64,000 nt of DNA from Ga0077527 sp964533495 (GCA_964533495.1 CAZHJU010000009.1:25069-89068), one strand, 5' to 3'. Numbered from the stretch's first letter, positions 1 through 9,682 are shown. Program-made: numbers and translations. The notes: generated by a model not told the origin, from the sequence alone.

Positions 1-1211
1 GACACGATGTCGGCAATGGCGCGCCCGGAACCGCAGGCATGCGTCCAGCCCAGCGTGCCGTGGCCGGTGTTGAGATACAGGTTGCGGAAGCGGGTCCGGC
101 CGATGCAGGGCACGTTCGACGGCGTGGCGGGGCGCAGCCCCGTCCAGTACTCGGCCCGCGAGGCATCGCCGGCACCCGGAAACAGCTCCTCCGTCCTGCG
201 CAGCAGCGCCGTGCAACGCACCGCGTTGAGCGCGGTGTCGTAACCGTTCAGCTCGCAGGTGCCGGCCACGCGCAGCCGGTCGCCGAGGCGCGAAAACACC
301 AGCTTGTATTCGTCGTCGGTCAGGCTCACGCGGTAGGCGCGCGCCGGATCCGCGACCGGCATGGTCAGCGAGTAACCCTTGGCCGGATAGACCGGCAGGC
401 GCAGGCCCAGCGGCTTCGCCATGTTCGCGCTGAAGCTGCCCAGCGACAGCACGCCGGCGTCGCCGCGCTCCATCCGGAACACCCCCTCCCTGCGCACCTC
501 GACCCCGGCGAACGTTCCACGCTCGACGACGATCCGCTCGACCGCCGTCCCGTAGAGAAAGGTCACGCCGCGCGCCGCGCAGGCCGCCGCGAGGTTGCGC
601 GTGAACAGGTGCGCATCTCCCGAGCCGTCCGAGGGGGTCATGCTGCCGCCGACGATCCGGTCGCGAACCGCGGCAAGCGCCGGCTCGATCGCGACGCACT
701 CGTCCGGCGTCTTCATGTCAAGCTCGCAGCCGAGCCCGCGCATCACCCGCGCCGGCTCCTGCGCCGCGTCGAACTCCCGCCGGCTCGTGTAGAAATGCAG
801 GATGCCGCGGCGCTCGTGGTCGAACGCGATGCCGGTTTCCGCGAGCACCTCGCGCAGCATTTCGCGGCTGTGGAGCCCGAGCCGGACAATCTGCGCAATG
901 TTGTGCCGCGTGCGCGCCGGCGTGCACTCGCGCAGGAATCCCAGGCACCAGCGCCACTGGTCGAGATCGGCGCGTAGCCGGAACAGCAGAGGCGCGTCCT
1001 CCTTCGCCAGCCATTTCAGCACCTTCAGCGGCGCGGAAGGATTGGCCCAGGGCTCCGCATGGCTGACGGACAGCTGCCCGCCGTTGGCAAAGCTGGTTTC
1101 GAGACCGGCCGCCGGCTGGCGGTCGATGACGGTGACTTCGTGGCCCTGTTTCGCAAGAAACCAGGCCGAGGCGGTGCCGACCACGCCGGCACCCAGTACG
1201 ATGATTTTCAT
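1..1211 (-). CDS. dadA: D-amino acid dehydrogenase, small subunit type (3' end beyond window)
   Basis: FAD-dependent oxidative deamination of D-amino acids at the inner membrane, feeding electrons to quinone. The N-terminus shows the dinucleotide-binding motif VLGAGVVGTASAW, followed by the conserved ETSFANGGQLS segment typical of DadA. About 403 residues are visible and the family is about 415-435 long, so only the extreme C-terminus is cut off by the window edge. The ATG at 1209-1211 is preceded by a leader carrying a tandem glycine riboswitch. This suggests the enzyme, or a co-transcribed gene beyond the edge, is induced by glycine. Glycine or D-alanine may be the real substrate. Assignment to the DadA family is firm; substrate choice is inference. 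Confidence 0.93.
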   Translation of the reverse strand, partial: MKIIVLGAGVVGTASAWFLAKQGHEVTVIDRQPAAGLETSFANGGQLSVSHAEPWANPSAPLKVLKWLAKEDAPLLFRLRADLDQWRWCLGFLRECTPARTRHNIAQIVRLGLHSREMLREVLAETGIAFDHERRGILHFYTSRREFDAAQEPARVMRGLGCELDMKTPDECVAIEPALAAVRDRIVGGSMTPSDGSGDAHLFTRNLAAACAARGVTFLYGTAVERIVVERGTFAGVEVRREGVFRMERGDAGVLSLGSFSANMAKPLGLRLPVYPAKGYSLTMPVADPARAYRVSLTDDEYKLVFSRLGDRLRVAGTCELNGYDTALNAVRCTALLRRTEELFPGAGDASRAEYWTGLRPATPSNVPCIGRTRFRNLYLNTGHGTLGWTHACGSGRAIADIV

Positions 1212-1269
1212 GTCAGTCTCCAGGTTACGCAATGGACAACGGACGGAATGCATCGCATTCCGCGCCGCC

Positions 1270-1448
1270 CTCCCTGTCCTCGGTACCTGAGAGTTTTGCG
1301 GGCCGTGGCCCGCGTGCCCCTTCGGTGGACCGCCCGCATGCGGACGATCTCTCTCCAGTCGGCTGTGATGCCGCTTACAGTGATTCTGCCTGAGCGATCA
1401 TGAGGGATTGCGCCTTCGGCGGGGATCGGAATCCCGCTCTCCTGCAAG
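1270..1448 (-). promoter_or_regulatory. Tandem glycine riboswitch upstream of dadA
   Basis: On the minus strand two successive glycine-aptamer signatures are readable. The first has GGAGAGC near 1440, a GCCGAAGGCGCAA block and then GCTCAGGCA near 1390. The second has GGAGAGA near 1355, ACCGAAGGGGCAC near 1310 and AACTCTCAGG near 1280. These are the conserved P3/J3 elements of the gcvT-type riboswitch, in the usual two-aptamer arrangement. The 3' end lies about 60 nt before the dadA start. Glycine riboswitches are usually genetic ON switches. No expression platform was resolved by eye. Confidence 0.88.
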
Positions 1449-1539
1449 CGATGAATGTCAAACGGCAGCTACGTGACGGTCGGAATGCACCTCCTTTCCG
1501 GACGGCGGCAACGGCCGCGCCCGCTGTTCAGCCCGAAAT

Positions 1540-2583
1540 TCAGCCCGAAAACGCATGCCGCAAAGGCAGCGTCCTCTCGGCAGGAGCATACCAGCCCTGC
1601 GGCGCGTAGTGGCTGGTATGCAGGTAAGCCTGGAAGCGCGCCTCCCGGCTGCCCGCGGCGAATGTCAGCAAACGGCTGCTCGGCCACCAGCGCCGGTGCT
1701 CGCGGCCGTGGAAGCGGGTCATCGCGCCGACATTCGCGAAAGTCACGCCCCAGCGCCGCTCGAGCATCTCCTTGCGCCCGAAACGGTCGTCGGGATGGGC
1801 ATGCGTGTGGCTGCCCAGCCAGAGATCGATGGCGTTGGGATTTTTCTCGAAATAGTCGTGAAAGGCATTCGAATCGGTGTCATCGCCGACCCAGTACAGG
1901 TACGACGCGCCCTCCGCATCCTCGTACGGATGATGGTAATTGCCGTTGACACCCTCCCAGCGCCCGGTCGCCGTGGTCGTGTCGCGCAGCATGTGATGGG
2001 CGCAGGTGACAATGATCTTGTCGCGGTTGGACTCGACCATGCCGCGCCACCAGTCGAAGGTTTCCGCCGTGATCGCGCCGGCGGGATAGCCGCCGTGCTC
2101 GCCGCGGCCTTTCGGCGGCCCGCCGTCGTTGCGGTCGCCGAGCATCAGGAACAGCACGTTGCTGGCGACGAACGAATAACGCTCCCAGGTGCCGCTGACC
2201 GGAAACGGCCTCGCCTCCGCCCGTATGCGCGAATGTTCCGGGTTGAGTCCGACGGGATCGATCCATTTCCTGAACCACCACTGCGCCTCCTCCCCGGGAC
2301 CGCTGGCGTCATGGTTGCCGAGCAGGCAGTAGATCTGCTCCGGACGGTGCTTCTCGCCGGCGCACAACTGCTCGATCACCGGCGGACCGTCGGCATCCTG
2401 CGGCGGCCCCTGCGTGCCCGACAGGTCGCCGAGATTCAGCATGATGTCCCAGTCGAAGGCCGGACCGCCTTCCTGGCCACCCCGCTCGCTCTGTTCGATC
2501 GCCTCGCCCAGACTGCGACGACCGTGACGCAGGTCGCTGTGGACGTGGCAGCAGCCGCAGGCCCATACGCGAAAATGTTCCAT
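1540..2583 (-). CDS. Calcineurin-like metallophosphoesterase
   Basis: A 347-residue phosphoesterase with the dinuclear metal motifs in order: CHVHSD near residue 13, NLGDLSG near 52, LLGNHDASG near 88, a histidine pair in TCAHHML, and GSHTHAH near the C-terminus. No signal peptide is evident, so it is probably cytoplasmic. It lies downstream of the DUF3604 gene and the Bug gene on the same strand, with a 26-bp gap, so the three probably form an operon in which this is the last gene. The substrate is unknown. A phosphodiester or phosphomonoester released from an imported compound is a plausible guess only. Confidence 0.8.
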   Translation of the reverse strand: MEHFRVWACGCCHVHSDLRHGRRSLGEAIEQSERGGQEGGPAFDWDIMLNLGDLSGTQGPPQDADGPPVIEQLCAGEKHRPEQIYCLLGNHDASGPGEEAQWWFRKWIDPVGLNPEHSRIRAEARPFPVSGTWERYSFVASNVLFLMLGDRNDGGPPKGRGEHGGYPAGAITAETFDWWRGMVESNRDKIIVTCAHHMLRDTTTATGRWEGVNGNYHHPYEDAEGASYLYWVGDDTDSNAFHDYFEKNPNAIDLWLGSHTHAHPDDRFGRKEMLERRWGVTFANVGAMTRFHGREHRRWWPSSRLLTFAAGSREARFQAYLHTSHYAPQGWYAPAERTLPLRHAFSG

Positions 2584-2609
2584 GTTCAGGGAGTTCTCCG
2601 TCGGTTGAT

Positions 2610-4853
2610 TCAGTCAAAAATGTAAATCGGGCTGGACCATGCCAGATGGCCGTCCTCCAGCGTCGCGCACACGTACAGCGCATTGTCCCGCCCGGAAACA
2701 AGATCCAGCCTTCTCTCGATGTTCACGCGGCAATGGGAATTCCCGTCAGGCAGGCGGAATATCCTGATCCGGCGTCCGATGCCGCCGGCCTCGAAAACCA
2801 GGTCTTCACGCCCGATATCGGCGATGTTCACGCGCGCCTTGACCAAGGCCGTATCGATCTCGAGCGTGCCTGCCTGCGGATCCGACAGCCAGGCATCGAA
2901 TCCTCCGAAACCGCCGGTCGTCAGGGCCGACCAGCGCACCGTCGCAGGATCGGTCTGAACGACCTTCCTGTCGAGATTCCACATGTTCACGGGAACGATC
3001 CGCTCGAAGCCGTTGCCCCCCAGCGAGCAGCTCCCGTCCCAGACGGTCTGCCTGCCGCGCCCCCTGTATTCGGCACCCTCCCAGACGACGCGGATGCGGC
3101 GGCCGAGCCGGTCTGCGGCGTAGGGCCGGAAAGTCTCCAGCGTCTCGAGGCGGTTCCGGATCTCGACACGTTCTATGGGCACTGAAGACAGGATATCCAC
3201 ATCCAGCGACACCGAGCGTCCGGCATGGCGCAGGATGTCCCCCATCATCGCCTCGCGGACGGCGCTGCACGCCGCCGGCCCCAGATTCGGATCCTGTTCG
3301 TGCAGCATCGCGTCCGTGTCGAAACGGGCCCGGACATCCAGCAACAGGCGGCATCCCGTCGTCGCATAGTGATGGCGCCGCCGCAGCGCGTCGAAAATGT
3401 CCGCCCGGGTCAGCGATCGCGCCAGGATGCAGGACAGGCCGCCGTAGGCCCCGAACAGCGACGCGCCGGGATGGCTGGCGCCGTGCCGCCCCTTGTGCCC
3501 GTCGCTGTTCGCCAGGATGCCGACGCGGTAGCCCTGCTCGAACGCATCATGCAGCAGCCATTCGAAGGTGCCCCAGTCGGAATGCACCTCGACCGCGCGC
3601 TCGATCCTCGCGTCGTGCGCCATCGCGATGTCCGCGTAACGCCCGCCGATATGGGCGAACACGACGCAGTCCTCCCCCTTCAGTGCCTCGAAGAGGTCTT
3701 CCGCGCTGTTCGCATCGCTGCCGACATCCGACAGATCCTCCACCAGGGCATGGTGCGAACGGTGGATCTGCCGCCCCTCATGCATGAACATCACGTTGCG
3801 GTCGCCGCCGAGCCCGGTGTTCCCGGACCATTCGTAGCCCGGAAAAATGACGAACGAGCCATCCCGGTTATACTCGCGGGTCAGTTCATTGAGCTGCTCC
3901 CAGAACGCGGTGGTGATCTGGAAATCGTTGCCCTGGTGGCTCATCGCGTCGAGGAACGCGCGATCGCGGCCGAATTCGATCAGGTCGCGCGCCGGATTGG
4001 TGCCGATCGTCTCCTCGGACTGCCCGTGCAGATCCGCCCAGTACGGGAGCAGCGGCGACGACTCCACGATGCGCAGCGGATTGGAAACGCAGGCACGGGC
4101 TCCGTTTCCGTCGAACACCTCGATGACCAGGTCCCCGGGGGACTCCACGGAAAGATTGTCGATGGCTGTCGAATACTCTCCGGCATGCATCTCCACGGTC
4201 GCCGGCAATCCCTTCACGTCGCGGTTCGCCTTCAGGGCAAAAGTCCCGGAAACCCGGTAACTGGGATTCCCCCACTGGTCCTCCCCCTTGAAGCCCAGCC
4301 TGAAGGTTTCCCCGGCACGACGCATCGTCGGCAGCACCGCCTTGTAGGCCACGGGAGGCCCCGCAACCACCGCGATCTGCGGCTGCAGCGGAAGCTCGAC
4401 ATAGCTGTAGGTGGCCCAGGCATCGACCAGCACGCGGAATTCGAACGTCGGCTCGTGGAAAGTCTGCACGCGGATTCCGGGCGACCCCTGCCGCCGGTCG
4501 CCGAAACGCACGATGATCCGGTCGCCCTCACGGAGAAATCCGCGCACGACACGGACAAACAGCGTCTTGTCCCACGGCCTGATGTTCATTTTGCCGTCGT
4601 ACTTCACTTCCAGCACTGCACCGTTGCTCGCCTCGACCGTCGTGTAATTCCAGCCGCCCGGATCCGTGAACTGCGGCCGCCCCATGTCCGAGGCGAAACG
4701 GTGCACGATCTTGATCGATCCGGTGTCGTCGATGCCGAAATAACCGGCGGTATACGTCAACGTGAACGACTGGAAACTTCCGGCCTCGAATTCGCCCTGC
4801 GGGTCGATCCGGGCGCTGCCCATGCGTTCGGCCAGGTACGTGGAATGCGGCAT
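2610..4853 (-). CDS. DUF3604 domain protein (PHP-like putative metallohydrolase)
   Basis: A 747-residue protein. The first third is beta-rich with no recognised motif. From about residue 270 it has PYWADLHGQSEETIG, then MSHQGNDF, GYEWSGN and GILANSDGH. These are the histidine- and aspartate-rich signatures of DUF3604, a family related to PHP-type metal-dependent hydrolases. No clear signal peptide. It starts 13 bp after the stop of the Bug gene and ends 26 bp before the phosphoesterase start, so co-transcription is likely. Biochemical function is not established for the family; hydrolysis of a phosphate or ester is inferred from the metal-ligand pattern. Confidence 0.8.
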   Translation of the reverse strand: MPHSTYLAERMGSARIDPQGEFEAGSFQSFTLTYTAGYFGIDDTGSIKIVHRFASDMGRPQFTDPGGWNYTTVEASNGAVLEVKYDGKMNIRPWDKTLFVRVVRGFLREGDRIIVRFGDRRQGSPGIRVQTFHEPTFEFRVLVDAWATYSYVELPLQPQIAVVAGPPVAYKAVLPTMRRAGETFRLGFKGEDQWGNPSYRVSGTFALKANRDVKGLPATVEMHAGEYSTAIDNLSVESPGDLVIEVFDGNGARACVSNPLRIVESSPLLPYWADLHGQSEETIGTNPARDLIEFGRDRAFLDAMSHQGNDFQITTAFWEQLNELTREYNRDGSFVIFPGYEWSGNTGLGGDRNVMFMHEGRQIHRSHHALVEDLSDVGSDANSAEDLFEALKGEDCVVFAHIGGRYADIAMAHDARIERAVEVHSDWGTFEWLLHDAFEQGYRVGILANSDGHKGRHGASHPGASLFGAYGGLSCILARSLTRADIFDALRRRHHYATTGCRLLLDVRARFDTDAMLHEQDPNLGPAACSAVREAMMGDILRHAGRSVSLDVDILSSVPIERVEIRNRLETLETFRPYAADRLGRRIRVVWEGAEYRGRGRQTVWDGSCSLGGNGFERIVPVNMWNLDRKVVQTDPATVRWSALTTGGFGGFDAWLSDPQAGTLEIDTALVKARVNIADIGREDLVFEAGGIGRRIRIFRLPDGNSHCRVNIERRLDLVSGRDNALYVCATLEDGHLAWSSPIYIFD

Positions 4854-4866
4854 TTCAGAAACTCTC

Positions 4867-5844
4867 CTAGTCCAGTTTGATGTTCTTCGACTGGATGACC
4901 CCGGCCCACTTCCCGACGTCAGCGCGGATGAACGCGGCGAAGTCGGCGGCCGACATCGGCGCCGGCTCCGAACCGCCCTTCAGGAACCGGTCAGCGACAT
5001 CCGCGGCGCCCAGGGCGGCCGCAAAGTGGCGGTTGAGGCCCGCGACACACTCCTGCGACAGGCCCTGCGGGCCGAGCAGCCCGTACCACTGGATGGCGCT
5101 GTATCCGGGCAATCCGCTTTCGGCGATCGCCGGCAGTTCCGGAAACAGCCTGGAACGCCCCGCGCCGGTCACGCCCAGCCCCCTGAGCCGTCCCGCCTGC
5201 ACGTGCGCGGACAATGTCGGGATCGCGGTGATGATCAGGGAAACATGCCCGGCCATCGTGTCGGTTGCCGCCGGCGTTCCGCCCTTGTACGGCACGTGGG
5301 TCATCTCGATTCCCGCGGCGTCCTGGAACAGTTCGGTGGCCAGGTGGCTGATCGAGCCGGCACCGTTCGTGGCGAACAGGAGCTCCCGCGGCTTCGCCTT
5401 CGCAAGCGCGACCAGCGCCTTCACCGAACGCGCCGGCAGCGAAGGATGCACCGCCAGCATCAGCGGCGCGGTCGCGATCATCGCGATCGGCGAAAAGTCC
5501 TTCAGCGGATCGTAGGGAGGCTTCGACATCATGGCCGGAATGACCGAAAAGTTGCTCGACGTCGCCAGCGTCACGGTCTGGCAGTCAGGCGCCGCCGCCG
5601 CGGCACTCTGCGCCCCGATCAGCCCGCTGGCACCGGGGCGGTTTTCAATGACCAGACTCCGGCCGGCGCGTTCGGACACTGCCGGACCGACGATGCGCAT
5701 CAGGATGTCAGCCCCGCCGCCCGCCGGAAAGGCGACGATCACCCGCAGCGACTTCGATGCGGCACCCTGCGCCATCACGGCAGCCGGAAAAGCGCAAACC
5801 GCCAGCACCCCTGCACACAACAACCATCGAGTAGTAGGCCTCAT
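4867..5844 (-). CDS. Tripartite tricarboxylate transporter binding receptor (Bug/TctC family)
   Basis: A periplasmic solute-binding protein of 325 residues. The ATG at 5842-5844 follows a GGAGAG ribosome site and is succeeded by a signal peptide ending near AVMAQ. Bug hallmarks are VIVAFPAGGGADILMR, VIENRPGASG and HVPYKGG. Bug proteins bind carboxylates or small amides. No TctA/TctB membrane subunits are nearby, so it may use a shared permease or act as a sensor. It is divergent from the LysR gene at 6045, which is the likely regulator of this gene and the two downstream of it. Confidence 0.92.
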   Translation of the reverse strand: MRPTTRWLLCAGVLAVCAFPAAVMAQGAASKSLRVIVAFPAGGGADILMRIVGPAVSERAGRSLVIENRPGASGLIGAQSAAAAAPDCQTVTLATSSNFSVIPAMMSKPPYDPLKDFSPIAMIATAPLMLAVHPSLPARSVKALVALAKAKPRELLFATNGAGSISHLATELFQDAAGIEMTHVPYKGGTPAATDTMAGHVSLIITAIPTLSAHVQAGRLRGLGVTGAGRSRLFPELPAIAESGLPGYSAIQWYGLLGPQGLSQECVAGLNRHFAAALGAADVADRFLKGGSEPAPMSAADFAAFIRADVGKWAGVIQSKNIKLD

Positions 5845-6044
5845 GTTTCTCTCCTTGAAGAAGTCGGAAAAAATCCGCCTACGGCAGCACTGCTGCCGTC
5901 CCTCCAGGCACTCCGGCCCGCGGCTCCGGCGCAACCCCCGCTTGCGCGCGCGTTGCGCGTTTGCCGCAGCCGGTGCCAGATTGACATCGCAAATTCATTT
6001 CTGCAAATATCCTGTTTTACATTTCTGATTACTTCTGGTTATCA

Positions 6045-7010
6045 ATGGAAATCCGCGACATCGAGTACTTCTGCCATGTCGCCAAGGCAAGGCATGTGGG
6101 CAAGGCCGCCGACATCATCGGCCTCAGCCAGCCCGCCCTGAGCAAAAGCATCCGCAGACTCGAGAACGAGCTGAACGCCTCCCTGTTCCGGCGCACGCCC
6201 AAGGGCGTGGAAATGACCGCCGTCGGGGAAATGCTGCTGGCCCATGCCAAGAACCTCAGCGTGGCGTTCGACGACCTGCGCCGCGAAGCGCGCAACATCG
6301 TCAGCGGCCAGAGCGGCCTGTTGCGGGTGGGCGCAAACCCCGCGATTGCGGATTACCTGCTGTGCGACATCTGCGTCGCCAGCCTTGCCGAGGCCCTCGG
6401 CGTCAGGCTTTCGGTCATGGTCGACATGAACAACGCGCTGATACCCGCCCTGCGTGACGGCGCCCTCGACCTGATCGTCAGCGGCATTCCGCCGTCGCCG
6501 GCGCCGGACTTCACGCATGAACCCCTGCTCGACGACGAGTTCGTCGTCGTGGCATCGGACGGCCATCCGCTGGCGCGGAAGAAACACCTGCGGCCCAGGG
6601 ATCTGACGCCCTACCGCTGGGTCCTTTCATCAGGCTCCGTCGCCTCGAGCTCCGTGCTGTCCCGGCAGCACCTGACGCAGAGCCTCATCAATCACGGCCT
6701 GACCGAACCGGTGGTCGCGCTGGAAACCAACTCGACGCACCTGATGATGCGCGCGATCGCCGGCTCCGATCTGCTCGGCTTCCAGTCCCGCCAGGTGATC
6801 CGCAGCGCCAGACTGAAAACCCGTGAATTGCGGATCGCGGGCCTGGCATGGCACCGCCGCATCGGCATCACGTATCGCCGGCATTCCCACCTGCCACGCG
6901 CGGGGCGCAGGTTCATCCAGCTGCTCCACGAGCGCGCGAACAGGGAAAGGGAACAAATGCCTGCGAAAGCCGCTAAACTGGCGGCAGGCCCGGACTCCGG
7001 AACGCAATGA
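6045..7010 (+). CDS. LysR-type transcriptional regulator
   Basis: A 321-residue regulator. The N-terminal winged helix-turn-helix runs over residues 1-60 (IEYFCHVAKARHVGKAA, then LSQPALSKSIRRLEN), followed by a periplasmic-binding-like effector domain. It is divergent from the Bug gene across a 200-bp AT-rich gap, and 20 bp upstream of the enolase-superfamily gene on its own strand. It could therefore control both sides. The effector is unknown, probably the compound metabolised by the neighbours. Confidence 0.93.
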   Translation: MEIRDIEYFCHVAKARHVGKAADIIGLSQPALSKSIRRLENELNASLFRRTPKGVEMTAVGEMLLAHAKNLSVAFDDLRREARNIVSGQSGLLRVGANPAIADYLLCDICVASLAEALGVRLSVMVDMNNALIPALRDGALDLIVSGIPPSPAPDFTHEPLLDDEFVVVASDGHPLARKKHLRPRDLTPYRWVLSSGSVASSSVLSRQHLTQSLINHGLTEPVVALETNSTHLMMRAIAGSDLLGFQSRQVIRSARLKTRELRIAGLAWHRRIGITYRRHSHLPRAGRRFIQLLHERANREREQMPAKAAKLAAGPDSGTQ

Positions 7011-7030
7011 CACGATAACGACGAACGTCA

Positions 7031-8167
7031 ATGAAAATCACGAAACTCGAAGTCCACATCCTTCGCGCGCCGGACGAAGGCACGCGCCCGTACTGGGTCA
7101 GCAATTTCATCGTGCCCAAGGCCAACGAAATCCTCGTGCGCATGTTCACCGACGAGGGCATCGAAGGCATCGGCATCGCCACCAGCTACACGCCGATCGA
7201 GGCCGCGATCAAGGCCTTCAGGAGCGGCATCGCCGATCTCATCGTCGGGCAGGACCCGCTGGCCCCCGAAAAGCTGCATGACCGGCTGTTCTGGCTGACC
7301 GCGCAGAAAATCGCCTCCGAAAAAGGCTGGACGCGGGAGGCCATCGTGCGCATCGCCGCGGCGGTGGACATCGCCGCCTGGGACATCGTCGGCAAGGCGG
7401 CGAAGCTGCCGCTGTACCGGCTGTTCGGCGGCTTCCGCAGCGAAATCCCCTGCTACGTCACCTGCGCCTACTACCGCGACGGCAAGGACATGGCCGAGCT
7501 GAAGGACGAGATGCAGATGCTCAAGGCCCAGGGCCACCAGGGCTTCAAGGCCAAGGTCGGCGGCGTGCCGCTGAAGGAAGACCTGAAGCGCCTCGAACTG
7601 GTGCGCGACGTCATCGGCCCCGACAAGGACATGATGGTCGACTGCAACCGCGCCTGGGACCTGCCGACCGCGATCACCGCGGCGCGCGAAATGCTGCCGC
7701 TCAATCCGCGCTGGCTCGAAGAGCCGGTGCGCTGGGCCGACGACCACCGCGAACTGGTGAAACTCGCGAAACAGACCGCCATCCCGCTGTCGGCCGGCGA
7801 AAGCGAACTGACCGCCTACGGCTGCCGCGACCTCGTCGAGGACGGCGCGATCGGCATCCTGCAGTTCGACTGCACGATGATGGGCGGCTTCACCACGGGC
7901 CGCAAGCTCGCGGCACTGTGCGAGCTGAACCAGGTGCAGGTCGCCCCCCACCACGACTGCTTCATCCACGCCCACATCGTCGCCGGCAGCCCCGCGGGCT
8001 GCATCGTTGAATCCTTCACCGATCCCGAGCGCGACCCGCTGCAGGCGGAGCTGTTCGAGGATCCGCCGAAAATCGCCGGCGGCACGCTGTACCTGAAGGA
8101 ACAGCCGGGACTGGGCCTGACGTTGTCACCGGCGGCGCTGAAGAAATTCGGCGAAAAAATTCTCTGA
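7031..8167 (+). CDS. Mandelate racemase/muconate lactonizing enzyme family protein (enolase superfamily)
   Basis: A 378-residue enolase-superfamily enzyme. The N-terminal capping domain is followed by the barrel carrying the general base lysines in FKAKVGG, metal ligands in MVDCNRAWD, LEEPV and SAGESE, and a histidine pair in VAPHHD. Such enzymes abstract a proton alpha to a carboxylate (racemisation, dehydration of sugar acids, or cycloisomerisation). The histidine after the third metal ligand suggests the mandelate-racemase or acid-sugar-dehydratase side. It begins just after the LysR gene. The specific substrate cannot be read from sequence. Confidence 0.88.
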   Translation: MKITKLEVHILRAPDEGTRPYWVSNFIVPKANEILVRMFTDEGIEGIGIATSYTPIEAAIKAFRSGIADLIVGQDPLAPEKLHDRLFWLTAQKIASEKGWTREAIVRIAAAVDIAAWDIVGKAAKLPLYRLFGGFRSEIPCYVTCAYYRDGKDMAELKDEMQMLKAQGHQGFKAKVGGVPLKEDLKRLELVRDVIGPDKDMMVDCNRAWDLPTAITAAREMLPLNPRWLEEPVRWADDHRELVKLAKQTAIPLSAGESELTAYGCRDLVEDGAIGILQFDCTMMGGFTTGRKLAALCELNQVQVAPHHDCFIHAHIVAGSPAGCIVESFTDPERDPLQAELFEDPPKIAGGTLYLKEQPGLGLTLSPAALKKFGEKIL

Positions 8168-8263
8168 TTCCGGCGCAATATTCCATCAACTGGACGTTTT
8201 TCCGGGCAGGCTCCCGGGGGCGCGGTAAAATTCCCGCTCCCCCAAAGAGCAGGTTTCCGCGCC

Positions 8264-9052
8264 ATGCCCTCCCCAGCCTCCTTCACCGTCCAACACGGTG
8301 AAGTCCGCATTGCAGTCCACGCCTTCGGCAATGGCCCGCGCGTCGTGATGATGCCCTCGCTGGGCCGCGGCGCCGCCGACTTTTTCGACATCGCGCGGTG
8401 CCTGGCCGCCGCCGGATACCGCGCCCTGTGCCCCGAGCCGCGCGGCCTCGGCGGCAGCAGCGGCCCCCTCAAAGGCATCACGCTGCACGATTTCTCGGCC
8501 GACATCGCCGCGGTGATCCGCCATGACGGCGGCGAACCGTCGGTGGTCGCCGGCCACGCCTTCGGCAACTTCGTCGCCCGCACCGTCGCCGCCGACTACC
8601 CGGAACTGACCCGCGCCGTGGTGCTGCTGGCCGCAACACACACCTGGCCGCTGGCCCCCGAACTGCGCGACTCGATCAACAAATGCCACCAGATGGATCT
8701 GCCGGAGGACGTGCGGCTGAAACACCTGCGGCACGTGTTTTTCGCGCCGGGCAACGATGCCGGCGTCTGGCTCGACGGCTGGAACGACGAGGTGATGCAT
8801 GCCGAGCGCGACGCCACCGAGGCAACGCCGAAACCCGAGTGGTGGACCGCCGGTACCGCGCCCGTCCTGGACGTCCTCTCGCTGCAGGACCCGCTGTCGC
8901 CGCCGGACAGCGTCCACTGCTACCGCGACGAATGGGGCGCCGACCGGGTCGCCATCGCGAAGATCGGCAACGCCGCGCATGCCCTGCTGCCCGAACAGCC
9001 CGCGGCCGTGGCGGAAGCCATCATCGGCTACATGAAAACGCTGAAGGCATGA
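8264..9052 (+). CDS. Alpha/beta hydrolase
   Basis: A 262-residue alpha/beta-hydrolase fold protein. It has an oxyanion segment PSLGRGAADFF, a central AGHAFGNFVAR, and a late NAAHALLPEQP motif with the catalytic histidine. At the nucleophile elbow the usual G-x-S-x-G reads GHAFG, so serine is replaced by alanine. The protein may be a non-hydrolytic relative, for instance a cofactor-less dioxygenase-like or lyase member, or may be inactive. It overlaps the following GST gene by ATGA and is therefore translationally coupled to it. Confidence 0.83.
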   Translation: MPSPASFTVQHGEVRIAVHAFGNGPRVVMMPSLGRGAADFFDIARCLAAAGYRALCPEPRGLGGSSGPLKGITLHDFSADIAAVIRHDGGEPSVVAGHAFGNFVARTVAADYPELTRAVVLLAATHTWPLAPELRDSINKCHQMDLPEDVRLKHLRHVFFAPGNDAGVWLDGWNDEVMHAERDATEATPKPEWWTAGTAPVLDVLSLQDPLSPPDSVHCYRDEWGADRVAIAKIGNAAHALLPEQPAAVAEAIIGYMKTLKA

Positions 9053-9663
9053 AACTCTACTGGTCCTCGCGCTCGCCCTTCGTGCGCAAGGTCATGGTCT
9101 TCGCGCACGAATGCGGGCTCGCCGGGCGCATCGAATGCGAACGCACCTTCGTGTCGATGTCGCAGCCGAACGCCGGCCTGCTGAAAATCAATCCCACCGG
9201 CAAGATTCCGACGCTGCTGCTCGACGACGGCACGACGCTCTACGACTCGACCGTGATCTGCGAGTACCTCGACAGCCTGCACGACGACCCGAAGCTCTTT
9301 CCGCCGGCGGGCAACGCGCGCTGGACGGCGCTGCGCCGCCATGCGCTGGGCAACAACCTGCTCGACAACCTGATGCTGTGGCGCAACGAAACCCTGCGCC
9401 CGCAACCGCAGCAGTCGCCGGAAACGCTGGCGGCCTTCGAACTCAAGGTGCGCAACGCCGTGGCCGCCCTCGACCGCGAAGCCGGCGCGCTGGCGGCGGA
9501 CCCGGTGGGCATCGGCCATGTCGCGATTGCCTGCGCGCTGGATTACATGGATTTCCGTTTTTCGGGGCTGGCCTGGCGCAAGGGCGGGGAAAGCATCGCA
9601 AAGTGGCACAATACCTTCGCGCAGCGTCCTTCGATGACCGCCACTGCGCACGTTGACCAATAA
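9049..9663 (+). CDS. Glutathione S-transferase family protein
   Basis: A 204-residue GST. The N-terminal thioredoxin-like domain begins with YWSSRSPFVRKV, whose serine is the likely glutathione-activating residue, and contains NPTGKIPTL with the conserved cis-proline and the DSTVICEYLD motif. An all-helical C-terminal domain follows. The ATG overlaps the hydrolase stop codon (ATGA). Probably cytoplasmic; it could conjugate, reduce or isomerise an intermediate of the surrounding catabolic genes. Confidence 0.92.
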   Translation: MKLYWSSRSPFVRKVMVFAHECGLAGRIECERTFVSMSQPNAGLLKINPTGKIPTLLLDDGTTLYDSTVICEYLDSLHDDPKLFPPAGNARWTALRRHALGNNLLDNLMLWRNETLRPQPQQSPETLAAFELKVRNAVAALDREAGALAADPVGIGHVAIACALDYMDFRFSGLAWRKGGESIAKWHNTFAQRPSMTATAHVDQ

Positions 9664-9682
9664 AACACGCGGGGAGAACACC

